A DNA stretch of 52,815 nucleotides. Origin: Gammaproteobacteria bacterium (GTDB taxonomy: Bacteria > Pseudomonadota > Gammaproteobacteria > Steroidobacterales > Steroidobacteraceae). Of this stretch, positions 26,300 through 35,950 are shown one piece after another. A program made the position numbers and the translations under genes. The stretch's first letter is position 1; every line of letters begins with the position of its first letter. The stretch is from positions 1-52,815 of the forward strand of contig JAQGOG010000155.1 in NCBI GenBank assembly GCA_028293765.1, given 5' to 3'. The notes below the pieces were generated by a model. That model saw only the letters and a list, made by a program, of their open reading frames with translations, searched no databases and was not told the origin of the DNA.

Positions 26300-26827
26300 C
26301 TATTCCAGCAGAAGTTCCGCCTTGCGTGCAGCAAGTGCATTCCCGACCGCCTGCCGATCGAGCTCACTTGCCTCGAGTCGCGGAAATAATTCGGACTCTT
26401 CCTCCCTGACGTGGTGTTTCACGTATTCCCCGAGCACCTTGATCATTGCGTCAAAGTGCTCATCCGTCGCATCCGATGCCTCGATCTGACTCACCAACTC
26501 CCTGATCGTGGCATGCTCGACGTCCGCCTCATTCACCAGCTCCAGCTCGTCCGCCTCCAGAACTTCCCTGGCTGCGGGGTAAAATATCTCCTCCTCGATC
26601 TGGGCGTGCACGCTCAACGCGGCGCAGATATTTTGCGCCAGTTCCTCCTTCTCCACGTCATCCTCCGAGTCCGCGTACTCCTCGAACATCGTCGCCACTT
26701 CCTCGTGATCGGCCTTCAGTAACTGCAAAGCATCGTTCTCACCGGTTGCGCCCTCACTGCTAGCCTCGGCGGGCCGTACTGGGGGCGTGAAAGTCTTCCC
26801 AGTTGCGGATGATTTGGTAGTCGCCAT
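26300..26827 (-). CDS. Hemerythrin-domain protein (cytoplasmic)
   Basis: A 175-residue protein with a four-helix hemerythrin fold, which holds a di-iron centre that senses or binds O2, NO or peroxide. Probable ligands are His41 (LKADHEEV), His74 and Glu78 (VHAQIEEEIFYP), His105 and the His138-His139 pair with Glu142-144 (VKHHVREEESELFP). A disordered, Ser/Thr-rich N-terminus precedes the fold and there is no signal peptide. The ATG has GGAGAGG upstream. It follows a second hemerythrin gene by 35 bp on the same strand, so the pair is likely cotranscribed. Confidence 0.88.
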   Translation of the reverse strand: MATTKSSATGKTFTPPVRPAEASSEGATGENDALQLLKADHEEVATMFEEYADSEDDVEKEELAQNICAALSVHAQIEEEIFYPAAREVLEADELELVNEADVEHATIRELVSQIEASDATDEHFDAMIKVLGEYVKHHVREEESELFPRLEASELDRQAVGNALAARKAELLLE

Positions 26828-26862
26828 GATTTCCTCTCCAGATTTGCAGGCATGTCAGACTG

Positions 26863-27501
26863 TTAATCAACTATCGCGGCTTTCGAGAGCGGACGATCGG
26901 ACAGCCCCCGTTGGCGCCCACGGATGGCCTTGGACGCGGCGAGTCCCAGCGCCAGCGCGCCCACGGCTGCCAGAGCGGATGCTATGGGAAACGATTGCGC
27001 CGTAGTCATCCCGACTTCGCCGAGGTGGGGCTGCAGTAGTTGCAGTCTCCGTTTGGTCATCCGCGCTCCGAGCTCTCCAAGCTCGTCGCTCAGGATCTCT
27101 TCCGCATGGGGCAGGAGAACTGTCTCTTCGTCGGCCACGTGATGCAGGACGACGCGCAGCAGCGACCGGAAGCCATTGTCCTGGCCCGCGCCGCCCTCGG
27201 TGGCGCGCAACTCGCCGATCAGCCGGCGCATCTCGTCATGCTCCGGAACGCTCTTCTCCAGCACCTCATCCCTGACCCCCGCGGCTCGCAGGGCCGGGTA
27301 GAAGATCTCTTCTTCGAGTTGCGCGTGCACTTCCAGCGCAAGGCAGGCATTGGCCACCAGCGCACTCTTGCGCCGCGGCGAAGTGTCCGGCTTGTAGCGA
27401 CGGAATAGTGCCAACACGTGGGTATGATCCAGGCGGATCATGTTCGTTATGCTCGGCGAAAAGCGTGCAATTCGCCCTGTGGTGCCGTTCTCAGCATTCA
27501 T
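26863..27501 (-). CDS. Hemerythrin-domain protein with C-terminal membrane anchor
   Basis: A 212-residue relative of the neighbouring protein. Metal ligands are likely His26/His28 (RLDHTHVL), His59 and Glu63 (VHAQLEEEIFYP), His88 (PEHDEM) and His120-His121 with Glu125-126 (LHHVADEETVLLP). Unlike its partner it has a hydrophobic helix near residues 172-192 (ALAAVGALALGLAASKA) followed by a basic tail, so it is probably anchored in the inner membrane by its C-terminus. GGGAGG precedes the ATG. The soluble/anchored pair suggests a shared role in iron or gas/redox stress; this is inference. Confidence 0.87.
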   Translation of the reverse strand: MNAENGTTGRIARFSPSITNMIRLDHTHVLALFRRYKPDTSPRRKSALVANACLALEVHAQLEEEIFYPALRAAGVRDEVLEKSVPEHDEMRRLIGELRATEGGAGQDNGFRSLLRVVLHHVADEETVLLPHAEEILSDELGELGARMTKRRLQLLQPHLGEVGMTTAQSFPIASALAAVGALALGLAASKAIRGRQRGLSDRPLSKAAIVD

Positions 27502-27760
27502 CTATGCGCCCTCCCCGACAGAACAAACTTCAAACTGGCTACTGCATGTGGCATAGCATTCAGCGTGCCTCGACCAGCTCAGGTTCGAGAATGCTGGCGT
27601 CAGCCAGCGTGCGCGCAGTCTCGCTAACATAAGTTAGTCCGCACACAGTTTGCGCTCGCTTCCAGCAACAACATGAGCTTGAGCGCGGGACCCGCGCGGT
27701 AGCGACGCTGCTGACCCCGTCCGGCGCCCCCTCAGTCCCTGGTGGGCAAACGCGGGACGC
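27502..27760. other. Divergent intergenic region upstream of merR
   Basis: No gene is supported. A small dyad CTAAC-ATAA-GTTAG lies near 27627-27640, of unknown meaning. Promoters for the hemerythrin pair should be at the left side. Confidence 0.4.
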
Positions 27761-27792
27761 TTGACTCTGGACCTGGGTCCAGGGTTTAGACT
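27761..27792 (+). promoter_or_regulatory. MerR-type promoter with long spacer
   Basis: TTGACT (27761-27766) and TAGACT (27787-27792) are separated by 20 bp, longer than the optimal 17. The spacer holds the perfect inverted repeat CTGGACC-TG-GGTCCAG (27767-27782). This is the layout that metal-bound MerR proteins untwist to activate transcription. It drives merR and the downstream ATPase together. Confidence 0.88.
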
Positions 27793-27826
27793 GCTGCTCC
27801 AGGAACATAGGGCCGGAAGGTGAATC

Positions 27827-28231
27827 ATGAATGCTCTCGGAATCGGTGAGCTGGCAAAGCGCGCCGGTGTCGGTATCGACACCGTGCGGTACTACGAGCG
27901 CAGCGGCTTGCTCGCGCCCCACGCGCGTCTGCCTTCCGGGTATCGACGCTACCGCGAGCTCGAGGTCGCACAACTCCGCTTTATCCGGCGAGCGCAGGCA
28001 CTCGGGTTCACACTGACGGAGATCAAGGCGCTCCTGAAACTCTCCGCGCAGCGCGACGTGACCCGGGTGAAGCGTTCGGCGCAAGCAAAGCTTGCGGATA
28101 TCGATCGCCGCATCTCAGAGCTACAACGGGTACGAGAGGGCCTTGCGGAGCTCGTTGCGAAGTGTCCGGGACATGGGCGCGCCAGTGACTGTCCGATTCT
28201 GCTGGCGCTGGGCACCGAGGAGGCCGCATGA
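27827..28231 (+). CDS. MerR-family metal regulator (CueR-like)
   Basis: A 134-residue activator of the MerR family. The helix-turn-helix and wing are [20 protein letters not shown] and [10 protein letters not shown]; a dimerisation helix follows and the metal loop has Cys113 and Cys122 ([13 protein letters not shown]). The divalent-sensor Cys found near residue 79 in ZntR is absent (Thr/Arg here), which favours a monovalent metal such as Cu(I) or Ag(I). The loop has 8 residues between the cysteines, one more than I recall for E. coli CueR. The stop overlaps the start of the ATPase by 4 bp (ATGA). It probably activates its own promoter at 27761-27792. Confidence 0.9.
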   Translation: MNALGIGELAKRAGVGIDTVRYYERSGLLAPHARLPSGYRRYRELEVAQLRFIRRAQALGFTLTEIKALLKLSAQRDVTRVKRSAQAKLADIDRRISELQRVREGLAELVAKCPGHGRASDCPILLALGTEEAA

Positions 28232-30636
28232 CTCCGCAACGTGCGAAACCTCATGAGCATGCCGCGCCCCCATCGGCTATTACCGAACTGGTAGATCCCG
28301 TGTGCGGAATGAGCGTCCGCGAAGGCTCGCCTCACAGCGCCGAGTATGGCGGTGAGCGGTATGCCTTCTGTTCGGCAGGATGTCGGACCAAGTTCCTCGC
28401 GGACCCTTCTCAATACGCATCCAAAGTAGCTGCGCCGCGGACGGACGTCCACGGTCCCGTTGAGAAACCCCAACAAGGGCAAATAGGTAGGCCAAAGGGT
28501 AAACCCGCGGAGCGGCCGGCACCGGGCACGATCTACACGTGCCCGATGCATCCTCAAATTCGACAAGTCGGACCGGGCAACTGCCCGATCTGTGGGATGA
28601 CGCTCGAGCCGCTGATGCCCACAGACGTCGAGGATGACTCTGATATTCGCCGTGTGCGAACTCGGTTTTGGTTCGCCGTCGCGTTCGCAGCCCCGGTCAC
28701 CGTGATTGCCATGCTGCCGCATTTGCTCGGTCTGCAATTGTCTATTGCGGGCGCGTATACGCTACGGGCCGCCGAGCTCCTCCTGAGCGCACCCGTCGTG
28801 CTTTGGGCGGCCGCCGACTATTACCGTCGCGGCTGGCTCGGGGTGGTCAACCGCGCGCCAAACATGTACACGCTCATCGGCGTGGGCGTGATCGTGGCGT
28901 TCGTGTACAGCGTGGTAGCGACTTTCGCGTCAAGCCTCTTTCCCCCCGACATGCGCGATGAGCACGGGATGGTCGGTGTGTACTTTGAGGTCGCCGCCGT
29001 GATCGTGGCGCTGGTTTTGCTCGGAGAGTGGCTGGAGCTCGCGGCTCGGGGTCGCACGAGTGCCGCGATCCGGCAGCTTCTCGGACTCGCGCCGAAGACA
29101 GCTCGGCGAATTGGCGCTGATGGCAAAGAAGAGGATGTTGCGATTGAAGCTCTGATAGTCGGTGATCGTGTACGGGTGCGTCCGGGAGAGAAAGTTCCGG
29201 TCGACGGACACGTCATCAGCGGTGAGTCGAGCGTGGACGAATCGATGCTCACCGGTGAGCCGTTTCCAGTGGATAAGAAGCCGGGAGATCGTGTCGTCGG
29301 CGCAACCCTGAACCAGACCGGGACACTCGTCATCCAGGCCGAGCGGATCGGTGCGGCCAGCGTTCTGGCGCAGATCGTTGCGCTCGTTGCGCAGGCGCAG
29401 CGTTCGCAGGCGCCGCTGCAAAGACTGGCCGATCGCGTTTCGGCGTGGTTCGTGCCAACGGTCATTGCCATTGCGATCGTCACGTTCTGCGTGTGGTGGA
29501 TCGTCGGCCCTGAGCCGCGTCTGGCGTATGCGATTGTCAATGCAGTCGCAGTGCTCATCATTGCGTGTCCCTGTGCGCTGGGGCTCGCGACGCCGATATC
29601 GATCATGGTTGCAAGCGGACGGGGCGCACAGCTCGGCGTCCTCTTCCGCAACGCTCAAGCCATCGAAACCCTTCGAGATGTCGATACCCTGGTCGTGGAC
29701 AAGACGGGGACACTGACTGTCGGCCGGCCGAGTCTCACGCGAATTGTCGCGCGCGCGGGCTTCTCCGAGCGTGATGTGCTCGCCTACGCGGCGGCCCTGG
29801 AGCGGGCGAGCGAGCACCCGATCGCGCGCGCGATTCTTGAAGGGGCGGCGGCGCATGGCCTCACGCCAAACGACGTGACAGAGTTCGTTTCGATTACCGG
29901 TCAAGGCGTCACGGCCATGTCAAAGGGCCGCAAGATCGCGCTCGGAAACGATGCGCTGATGCGCGCATCGGGGGTTGCTGTGGAGGACACGGCACCTGAG
30001 GTTCAAGCGCTACGGGCCGAGGGTTATACGGTGATGTTCCTCGCCGTGGACGCGCAGATCGCGGGCGTTCTGGCGGTCGGCGACGCCCTGAAAGACAACA
30101 CGCGTGGCGCGCTCGAGGCACTCAAGGAGGAAGGCCTACGCATCGTAATGCTGACTGGTGACAACTACGTCACGGCTCAGGCCGTCGCACGCGCACTGCC
30201 AATTGATGAAGTCATCGCGGAAGTCCAGCCGGCGGACAAGGAACGGATCGTCGCGCGGTTACAGGCGCAGGGGCGGCGGGTTGCGATGGCAGGCGATGGG
30301 ATCAACGACGCTCCAGCCCTGGCACGTGCCAACGTCGGGATAGCCATGGGTACCGGAACTGACATCGCGATGGAGAGCGCTCAGGTGACCCTCGTGAAGG
30401 GCGATCTACGGGGCATCGTGCGCGCGCGTCACTTGAGCCGCGCGACGGTACGTAATATCTATCAGAATCTCTTCTTCGCCTTCGGCTACAACACGCTCGG
30501 CATTCCGCTCGCAGCCGGCGTCTTGTACCCCTTTACGGGGTGGCTCTTGAGTCCGCTGATTGCGGCGCTGGCGATGAGCTTTTCATCGGTGTCCGTGATG
30601 GGCAACGCCCTGCGACTGCGGAGTGCAAATGCCTGA
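28228..30636 (+). CDS. copA: Copper-type P1B ATPase with YHS and zinc-ribbon N-terminus
   Basis: An 802-residue heavy-metal exporting P-type ATPase. In place of the usual HMA domains, the N-terminus has a YHS domain (~residues 18-60, VDPVCGMSV...[10 protein letters not shown]) and a short Cys/His module ([20 protein letters not shown], ~98-118). Core motifs are complete: SGES in the actuator domain, the metal site [10 protein letters not shown] (Cys447, Cys449), DKTGTLT with phosphorylated Asp491, the SEHP nucleotide motif, and [10 protein letters not shown] (Asp690). The C-terminal helix pair contains [11 protein letters not shown] and [16 protein letters not shown], as in Cu+ pumps. Translation is coupled to merR. 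It likely exports Cu+ or Ag+ to the periplasm. Confidence 0.93.
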   Translation: MTPQRAKPHEHAAPPSAITELVDPVCGMSVREGSPHSAEYGGERYAFCSAGCRTKFLADPSQYASKVAAPRTDVHGPVEKPQQGQIGRPKGKPAERPAPGTIYTCPMHPQIRQVGPGNCPICGMTLEPLMPTDVEDDSDIRRVRTRFWFAVAFAAPVTVIAMLPHLLGLQLSIAGAYTLRAAELLLSAPVVLWAAADYYRRGWLGVVNRAPNMYTLIGVGVIVAFVYSVVATFASSLFPPDMRDEHGMVGVYFEVAAVIVALVLLGEWLELAARGRTSAAIRQLLGLAPKTARRIGADGKEEDVAIEALIVGDRVRVRPGEKVPVDGHVISGESSVDESMLTGEPFPVDKKPGDRVVGATLNQTGTLVIQAERIGAASVLAQIVALVAQAQRSQAPLQRLADRVSAWFVPTVIAIAIVTFCVWWIVGPEPRLAYAIVNAVAVLIIACPCALGLATPISIMVASGRGAQLGVLFRNAQAIETLRDVDTLVVDKTGTLTVGRPSLTRIVARAGFSERDVLAYAAALERASEHPIARAILEGAAAHGLTPNDVTEFVSITGQGVTAMSKGRKIALGNDALMRASGVAVEDTAPEVQALRAEGYTVMFLAVDAQIAGVLAVGDALKDNTRGALEALKEEGLRIVMLTGDNYVTAQAVARALPIDEVIAEVQPADKERIVARLQAQGRRVAMAGDGINDAPALARANVGIAMGTGTDIAMESAQVTLVKGDLRGIVRARHLSRATVRNIYQNLFFAFGYNTLGIPLAAGVLYPFTGWLLSPLIAALAMSFSSVSVMGNALRLRSANA

Positions 30637-30660
30637 CGAGCTGAAGAGTGGACAGGCTTT

Positions 30661-31299
30661 TCAGGGTGCTATCCCCGTCGGATCCGATAGCTGGAAGCGG
30701 CAATAAAGCAACTGCTGTGGCGCTCCCGATGGGGTGTGATGAACCTCGAGACAGGACTCAACGAGATTGAGATCCCCACCGAGTTCCTCCGTCAATCTCT
30801 TCGCGTCGTAGCGCATGACCGGCAGCCCGCTACATCGCTCGGGACCCTCGGGGCCGAAGGTGGCGATGATGGCGTAGCCGTTTGGCCGCAAAGCGTGCCT
30901 GAGCGCGTCGAGATACCGCGCACGGTCTTCAGCATGAACCAGGAAGTGAAACACGGCACGGTCGTGCCACAGGGCATACTCCCGCGCCGGGCGAAACGCG
31001 GTCACATCCGCTCGCAGAAGTGCCACTTGCTTCGAATCCGGACCCAGCCGAGCGCGCACTTTCTCCAACACCGCGGCCGAGATATCCAGGACAGTCAGAT
31101 CGTCCGAGCCCTGATTCAGCAGGGCGTTCACCAGGAACGAAGCGCCTCCGCCCACATCGATGATGGGATCATCACGTTGCAAACGACACGCTTGAATCAG
31201 CTCGAGCGACTTGCGCGGGTAAGCCTCGTACCAACTGACGTCGGTCACCGCGCAGTGGCTGTAGACCGCGTCCCAATGAACCTTACCTTCATCCGTCAC
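30661..31299 (-). CDS. Class I SAM-dependent methyltransferase
   Basis: A 212-residue soluble methyltransferase, fold family clear but substrate unknown. The SAM-binding motif I is PIIDVGGGASFLVNALL, with an acidic residue at the end of strand 2 (TVLDISAAVLEKV), then LLRADVTAF and YALWHDRAVFHFL. The N-terminal HWDAVYSHCAVTDVSWYEAYP is shared with small methyltransferases often annotated as tellurite- or thiopurine-like. The start is GTG with GAAGGG upstream. It converges on the copper ATPase with only 24 bp between stop codons. Confidence 0.85.
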   Translation of the reverse strand: MTDEGKVHWDAVYSHCAVTDVSWYEAYPRKSLELIQACRLQRDDPIIDVGGGASFLVNALLNQGSDDLTVLDISAAVLEKVRARLGPDSKQVALLRADVTAFRPAREYALWHDRAVFHFLVHAEDRARYLDALRHALRPNGYAIIATFGPEGPERCSGLPVMRYDAKRLTEELGGDLNLVESCLEVHHTPSGAPQQLLYCRFQLSDPTGIAP

Positions 31300-31480
31300 A
31301 TTGAGCCCTTCTGGACCGGAGAACTCTGAGTCGCATCACGGCGGAGAGATCGAAACGGTTCCCTGGACAGGGCTCTCCGCGGTAATTTCGGGGAGGCCGA
31401 TGCCGCGTTGGCCTACGATGGCGCTTGCCTGGAGTCAGGCGTGACGCCCGACTAACGTGACGCCTAAGCTATTGTTTCTA

Positions 31481-31558
<78 letters not shown>

Positions 31559-31673
31559 ACTGCACCATGAAAGGTACCGCGCAGGAGAGCATCGGCACCG
31601 GAAGAGTTGCGCATTCCACGCTATTGGGCACCGGAATGCAATACGGCCGGTGCTGTCCCGCGCCTGAGAAGGA

Positions 31674-34073
31674 TCAGATCGAAGCAGGCTCAGCCGCACT
31701 GAATCCCGCGACTAGAGCGGCGCGTCGGTCGACGTTCACGAGTAATTGCTCGAATTCCGCTCTCGGTATCGCACGGCTGTGCAGGAAACCCTGCGACTCG
31801 TCGCACCCCACGCGCGCCAGGTAATCGAGCTGGCTCTGGGTCTCGACACCCTCGGCCACCGTCGTCATATCGAATGCGTGCGCGAGATCGATGATGGTCG
31901 CGACCAGCTTGCAGCTTCTGAGGTTGCCAGGGATACGGTGAGTGAAAACCCTGTCGATCTTCAGCGTGTCGATCGGCAGCTCGGACAAGCGTGCCAGCGA
32001 CGAATAGCCGGTGCCAAAGTCGTCGATGGCGATACGGATGCCGGCCGTGCGCAACATTCGCAGCGCATGTACACAGGATGCGGAGTCGCCGAGCAGTGCG
32101 CCCTCGGTTACCTCGATGTCGATTCCCCAGCCGGGATCGTCGGCCAGCGTGCCGACCGCCAACATCACCTCATGCACAAAGCCACGGCGGCGCAGCTCCG
32201 GGGGCGAAATGTTCACGGCGATGCGCACCGGCGGCAGGCCGGCGCGACGCCATTCGCGACAATCGGCCGCGGCTTTGTTGAGGGCCCATGCGCCGATCGC
32301 GGGCATGAGGCCCGCCGACTCCAGGATGGGCAGAAAAGTCCCGGGCGCCAGCAGACCCCGCTCCGGATCGCGCCACCGCAGCAGCGCCTCGGCGCTGGCG
32401 ATCTTGCCGGTCTGCAGGCGCAGCTTCGGCTGGTAGTGCAGCTCGAACTGGTCGTTGCCGAGCGCCGTACGCAGCCGATGTTCCATCCTGACACGCGCAG
32501 CGAGCGACGAATTCATTTCCAGGCGGTGGTGCAGATACTGTTCGCCCGAGGTCTTCGCCTCCTTCAACGCGGCTTCGGCGTTCTGCACGAGTTGGTCCGG
32601 TTCCCGCCCGTTCTCCGGGTAGCAGGCGAAGCCGCATTTCACCGTTACGGCAATCTCATGTCCGTCGACCACGAAGGACGGCTCGAACAGGCGCGTGACA
32701 TCCCGATGGAGCGCTTGCAGTTCGTCTTCGGCAGCAGCCCCCAGGGCGATGACGTGGACGAAGGTGCCCCCGCCGAGATGCGCGAGGCGCTCCGTATCGG
32801 GGCAGTGCCCTTTGAGGCGGTCCGCAAAACATTGGAGCAGGCGGTCGCCGACATGGCGACCGAAGGAATCGTTGATCACGCTCAGGTGATCGATGTCGAA
32901 CACCTTTACCGCGAGTCTGGGCAACCGTTCGGCGCCGCGCACCAGCAGCCGGCCGAGACGCTCGCTGAACAGTGCCCGCTTCGCGAGGCCTGTCAGCGGA
33001 TCGAAATAGTTCAGAAAGTGGACGGCGTCCTGCTTGTCGAGATACTGCAAAGCAAATGACAGGTTGGCGGCAACTTCGTGCAGCAACAGCAACTCGTCGT
33101 GACCCACGAGTCCCGACTCGACCGCGCCAAACATGAAAACGCCGACAGGCGTCTCATCCACCCGGAGCGGGAGGACGGCGAGCGAGCGGATGCCGCTCGC
33201 AAGCAGCGCGTCACGACCCGCGACCGGGAGCGGAGATTGCGCGAGGTCATCGCAGAGCACGGCTTCCCCGGTACGCATTACGCGGCTCGTGAGGCTGGTG
33301 TCGGCGTCTTCCGAATCGGCGACCGTGAAAACCTGGCTCTCGGTGGCCTCCACATGCAAGCCCCCCGAGGCGACCGGCCGAGCCGTACGCGTGGTCGGAT
33401 CGAGCATCGCGATCAATGACATGTGATAGCCGCCGAGCCGATGCGCGAGCCGACAGACTTCATTCAAAAGTGCGCTGCGGTCCCGGATCCGCACCACCGC
33501 TGTGTTGATGCCCGAGAGCATTTGCAACACGCCGGTCAGGCGCGCCACGCGGCGCTCGGCCACCCGACTCGCACGGCGCAGCTCGGCTTCGGCCAGAGCG
33601 CGCTTCACCGCCGGAACGAGCCGCATGGGATTCGACTTCAGCACATAGTCGACGGCTCCACGGTGCAAGGCTTCGATGGCACGCTCTTCGCCGATCGTGC
33701 CGGAGAGAAAAATGAACGGGACGTCGGGCGCTATCTGGGTGGCAATCGCCAGCGCCGCCATTCCGTCGAATCCCGGCAGGCTGAAATCCGAGAGAATGAA
33801 ATTCGGGATCCGTTCCGCCAGCGCTTCGCGAAGCTCCGCCTCGCGCGCCACGATGCGGTAGCTGCAGCGAAATCCCCCCTGCGTGAGGCGCCAGATAGCG
33901 AGCTCCGCATCGCCCCCTGAATCCTCGACCAGCAGGACATCCAGGTCCACGCGCTCCGCTTCCTCGGCTACCTGAGCGCTCATCCTGACAGCGTTCCCAT
34001 GTGCGTGCGTACGTCCTGCAGCAGCGTCATTCCCGGGCGAGCCAATTTCCAACTCCATCTCATGAGCGCCCAA
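31674..34073 (-). CDS. Receiver-GAF-(degenerate GGDEF)-EAL c-di-GMP phosphodiesterase
   Basis: A 799-residue response regulator. The receiver (~residues 43-165) has the acidic pair in LLVEDSGGD and Asp95 in NFILSDFSLPG. A GAF domain follows (~200-345). The GGDEF domain (~360-515) has GGGTF at 434-438, so cyclase activity is very unlikely. The EAL domain (~530-785) keeps the residues for c-di-GMP hydrolysis: EALLRW, NISPPEL, IEVTEG, DDFGTGYSS, LKIDRVF, VAEGVET and the final DESQGF. The first codons are uncertain: the frame opens at a TTG, and ATG codons at 34058 and 33983 are possible. It follows the two-kinase set on the same strand after a 236-bp gap and may be their output. Confidence 0.88.
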   Translation of the reverse strand: MGAHEMELEIGSPGNDAAAGRTHAHGNAVRMSAQVAEEAERVDLDVLLVEDSGGDAELAIWRLTQGGFRCSYRIVAREAELREALAERIPNFILSDFSLPGFDGMAALAIATQIAPDVPFIFLSGTIGEERAIEALHRGAVDYVLKSNPMRLVPAVKRALAEAELRRASRVAERRVARLTGVLQMLSGINTAVVRIRDRSALLNEVCRLAHRLGGYHMSLIAMLDPTTRTARPVASGGLHVEATESQVFTVADSEDADTSLTSRVMRTGEAVLCDDLAQSPLPVAGRDALLASGIRSLAVLPLRVDETPVGVFMFGAVESGLVGHDELLLLHEVAANLSFALQYLDKQDAVHFLNYFDPLTGLAKRALFSERLGRLLVRGAERLPRLAVKVFDIDHLSVINDSFGRHVGDRLLQCFADRLKGHCPDTERLAHLGGGTFVHVIALGAAAEDELQALHRDVTRLFEPSFVVDGHEIAVTVKCGFACYPENGREPDQLVQNAEAALKEAKTSGEQYLHHRLEMNSSLAARVRMEHRLRTALGNDQFELHYQPKLRLQTGKIASAEALLRWRDPERGLLAPGTFLPILESAGLMPAIGAWALNKAAADCREWRRAGLPPVRIAVNISPPELRRRGFVHEVMLAVGTLADDPGWGIDIEVTEGALLGDSASCVHALRMLRTAGIRIAIDDFGTGYSSLARLSELPIDTLKIDRVFTHRIPGNLRSCKLVATIIDLAHAFDMTTVAEGVETQSQLDYLARVGCDESQGFLHSRAIPRAEFEQLLVNVDRRAALVAGFSAAEPASI

Positions 34074-34309
34074 TCACGTAGCTCGAGCCTGTCGTTTTCA
34101 GGGACAACTCCCCCGTCGGGGAGGTCACCGCAAACCCCGATTCGGCCGCTCCGTTGGCATTAGGTGACAATTTCACGCTGCGCCCATTACATACCGGCGG
34201 ACGACGATCGCCCGCGCGTCAAGTCACAGGATCGGAGCAAGGCGCGCCAAGGGTCTAATGCTGCACTGCAGCATACATCCCCGCAGCATCGTTGCCCATG
34301 CGGTATCCC
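34074..34309. other. Gap between kinase and EAL genes
   Basis: No gene. A GC-rich hairpin (CTCCCC...GGGGAG near 34109-34124) may terminate or process the kinase transcript. Confidence 0.4.
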
Positions 34310-35950
34310 TCATGCCGCGGCCTTTACCGGCGCGGGCAGGCTGAAATAGAGCGTCGTGCCCTCCTGCAGCCGACTCTCGGCCCAGGTCCTGCCCCCATGG
34401 CGTTTGACGATGCGGTGCACGATCGACAAGCCGATGCCGGTGCCCTCGAATTCAGCCTGCGAGTGCAGCCGCTGGAATACACCGAACAGCCGGTCGGAAT
34501 ACTGCATGTCGAATCCCACGCCATTGTCCTTCACGAAATAGACCTGTTCGGCGCCTTCGCGAAAGGCCCCGACTTCGATGCGCGCCTGCGGCCGTCCGGC
34601 CGTGAATTTGAACGCGTTGGAGAGCAGATTCGTGAAGACATGCTGGAGCAACGATCCATCGCCCCGGCAATCGGGCATCTCACCCACCTCCACATGCACC
34701 TTCCGGTTCTGCAACTGGTCCTGGAAGGAGGCCACGACGTGTTGGACGAGCTCGGTCATCGAGACGCGCCGCGCCTCCAGCGGCTGGCGGCTGAACCGTG
34801 CAAAGCGCAACAGATCCTCTATGAGCTGGTTCATGCGAGCGGCGCCGGCGCACACTTTGTCCAGCAGGCGGCGGCCATCGGTCGGCACACCGCTGCCGAA
34901 GTCGGCGATGAACATCTGGCAGAAGCCCTCGACCGTATGCAGCGGCGAGCGCAGGTCGTGGGAGACCGAATACGAGAACGCCTCGAGATCCGCATTGCTC
35001 GCTTCGAGCTCGCGCGTACGATCCCGCACGCGCTGTTCGAGCTCCTGGTTCATACCGCGCAGCTGCGCCAGCAAGGAGGCCGCCTCGAAGGCCGCTGCCG
35101 CCGTACTGGCCAGAATGTCGAGCGCTTTGATCTGCCCCGGACTCGGGCGTCGCTGCGGCGCCTGCGAGCTGAACCTGAGTACGCCGTAGAAGTTGCCGCC
35201 CGCCACTATCGGCAGCGCGATGCCAGCGCCTTCTGCCTTGAAAGGCGGCGCGAAGACCGCCTCGACAGCGCTGGATCCGTCCCACGCCGACAGTTGCTCA
35301 CGCGCCAGCGCGACCCAGCGTACGATCGGCGCATCAACTGCAAAGCGCTCGTCCTGCGGCCAGTGCGCATTGACCCCTCGCATCCCGGCTACCCGCAACT
35401 CGCGACCATCCTCGGTGGGCACCAGGATGCAGACCGCACCGGCGTCGTTCTGTTGGGCTGCGGCCGCGACCGTCCGTTGCACGACCTCGTCATGGGAGAG
35501 GCCCATCGTAATGGCCCTCGACAGCTCATAGATCGAGACGGCCTCGCGCAGCTGAATGTTTTCCGTCTGCAGACGCCGCGTCGCGAGTGCGCGCGCGAGC
35601 ACGGGCAGCAGGTTGTCGAGCCGGAACGGCTTGAGAACATAGTCCAGGGCGCCACCTCGCAAGGCCTTCACCGCCGTGTCGATGGTGCCATGACCGGTCA
35701 TCACGATGCCGGCCAGGTCGCGATCGATCTCCTGCGCGGCGCCCAGCAAGGCTATGCCGTCCATCTCCGGCATCATGAGGTCGGTGAGCAGGAGATCGAA
35801 TTGCCGTTCGCGCAACTGCGCCAATGCCTCGCGCGCGGACGTGAAGCCGGTGGTTGCGTAGCCCTCCGTCTGGAGCGTGTTGCACAGGGCTGTCATCAGC
35901 GCTGCCTCGTCGTCCACGATGAGCAGCCGCGCGGTGGGTGCAGGATTCAT
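34310..35950 (-). CDS. Receiver-GAF-histidine kinase (phytochrome-like kinase core)
   Basis: A 546-residue soluble signalling protein with an inverted layout: an N-terminal receiver (residues 8-125, Asp57 in LLLTDLMMPEMDG, Lys108 in VLKPFR), a GAF domain (~150-295), a short coiled coil (QELEQRVRDRTRELEASNADLEAF), then HisKA with His331 (SYSVSHDLRSPL) and HATPase (TNLLSNAFKF, DNGVGFD, GTGIGLSIV). The receiver can accept phosphate from the kinase upstream in the operon and control its own kinase. Its start overlaps the stop of that kinase by 4 bp, so the two are coupled. Confidence 0.92.
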   Translation of the reverse strand: MNPAPTARLLIVDDEAALMTALCNTLQTEGYATTGFTSAREALAQLRERQFDLLLTDLMMPEMDGIALLGAAQEIDRDLAGIVMTGHGTIDTAVKALRGGALDYVLKPFRLDNLLPVLARALATRRLQTENIQLREAVSIYELSRAITMGLSHDEVVQRTVAAAAQQNDAGAVCILVPTEDGRELRVAGMRGVNAHWPQDERFAVDAPIVRWVALAREQLSAWDGSSAVEAVFAPPFKAEGAGIALPIVAGGNFYGVLRFSSQAPQRRPSPGQIKALDILASTAAAAFEAASLLAQLRGMNQELEQRVRDRTRELEASNADLEAFSYSVSHDLRSPLHTVEGFCQMFIADFGSGVPTDGRRLLDKVCAGAARMNQLIEDLLRFARFSRQPLEARRVSMTELVQHVVASFQDQLQNRKVHVEVGEMPDCRGDGSLLQHVFTNLLSNAFKFTAGRPQARIEVGAFREGAEQVYFVKDNGVGFDMQYSDRLFGVFQRLHSQAEFEGTGIGLSIVHRIVKRHGGRTWAESRLQEGTTLYFSLPAPVKAAA

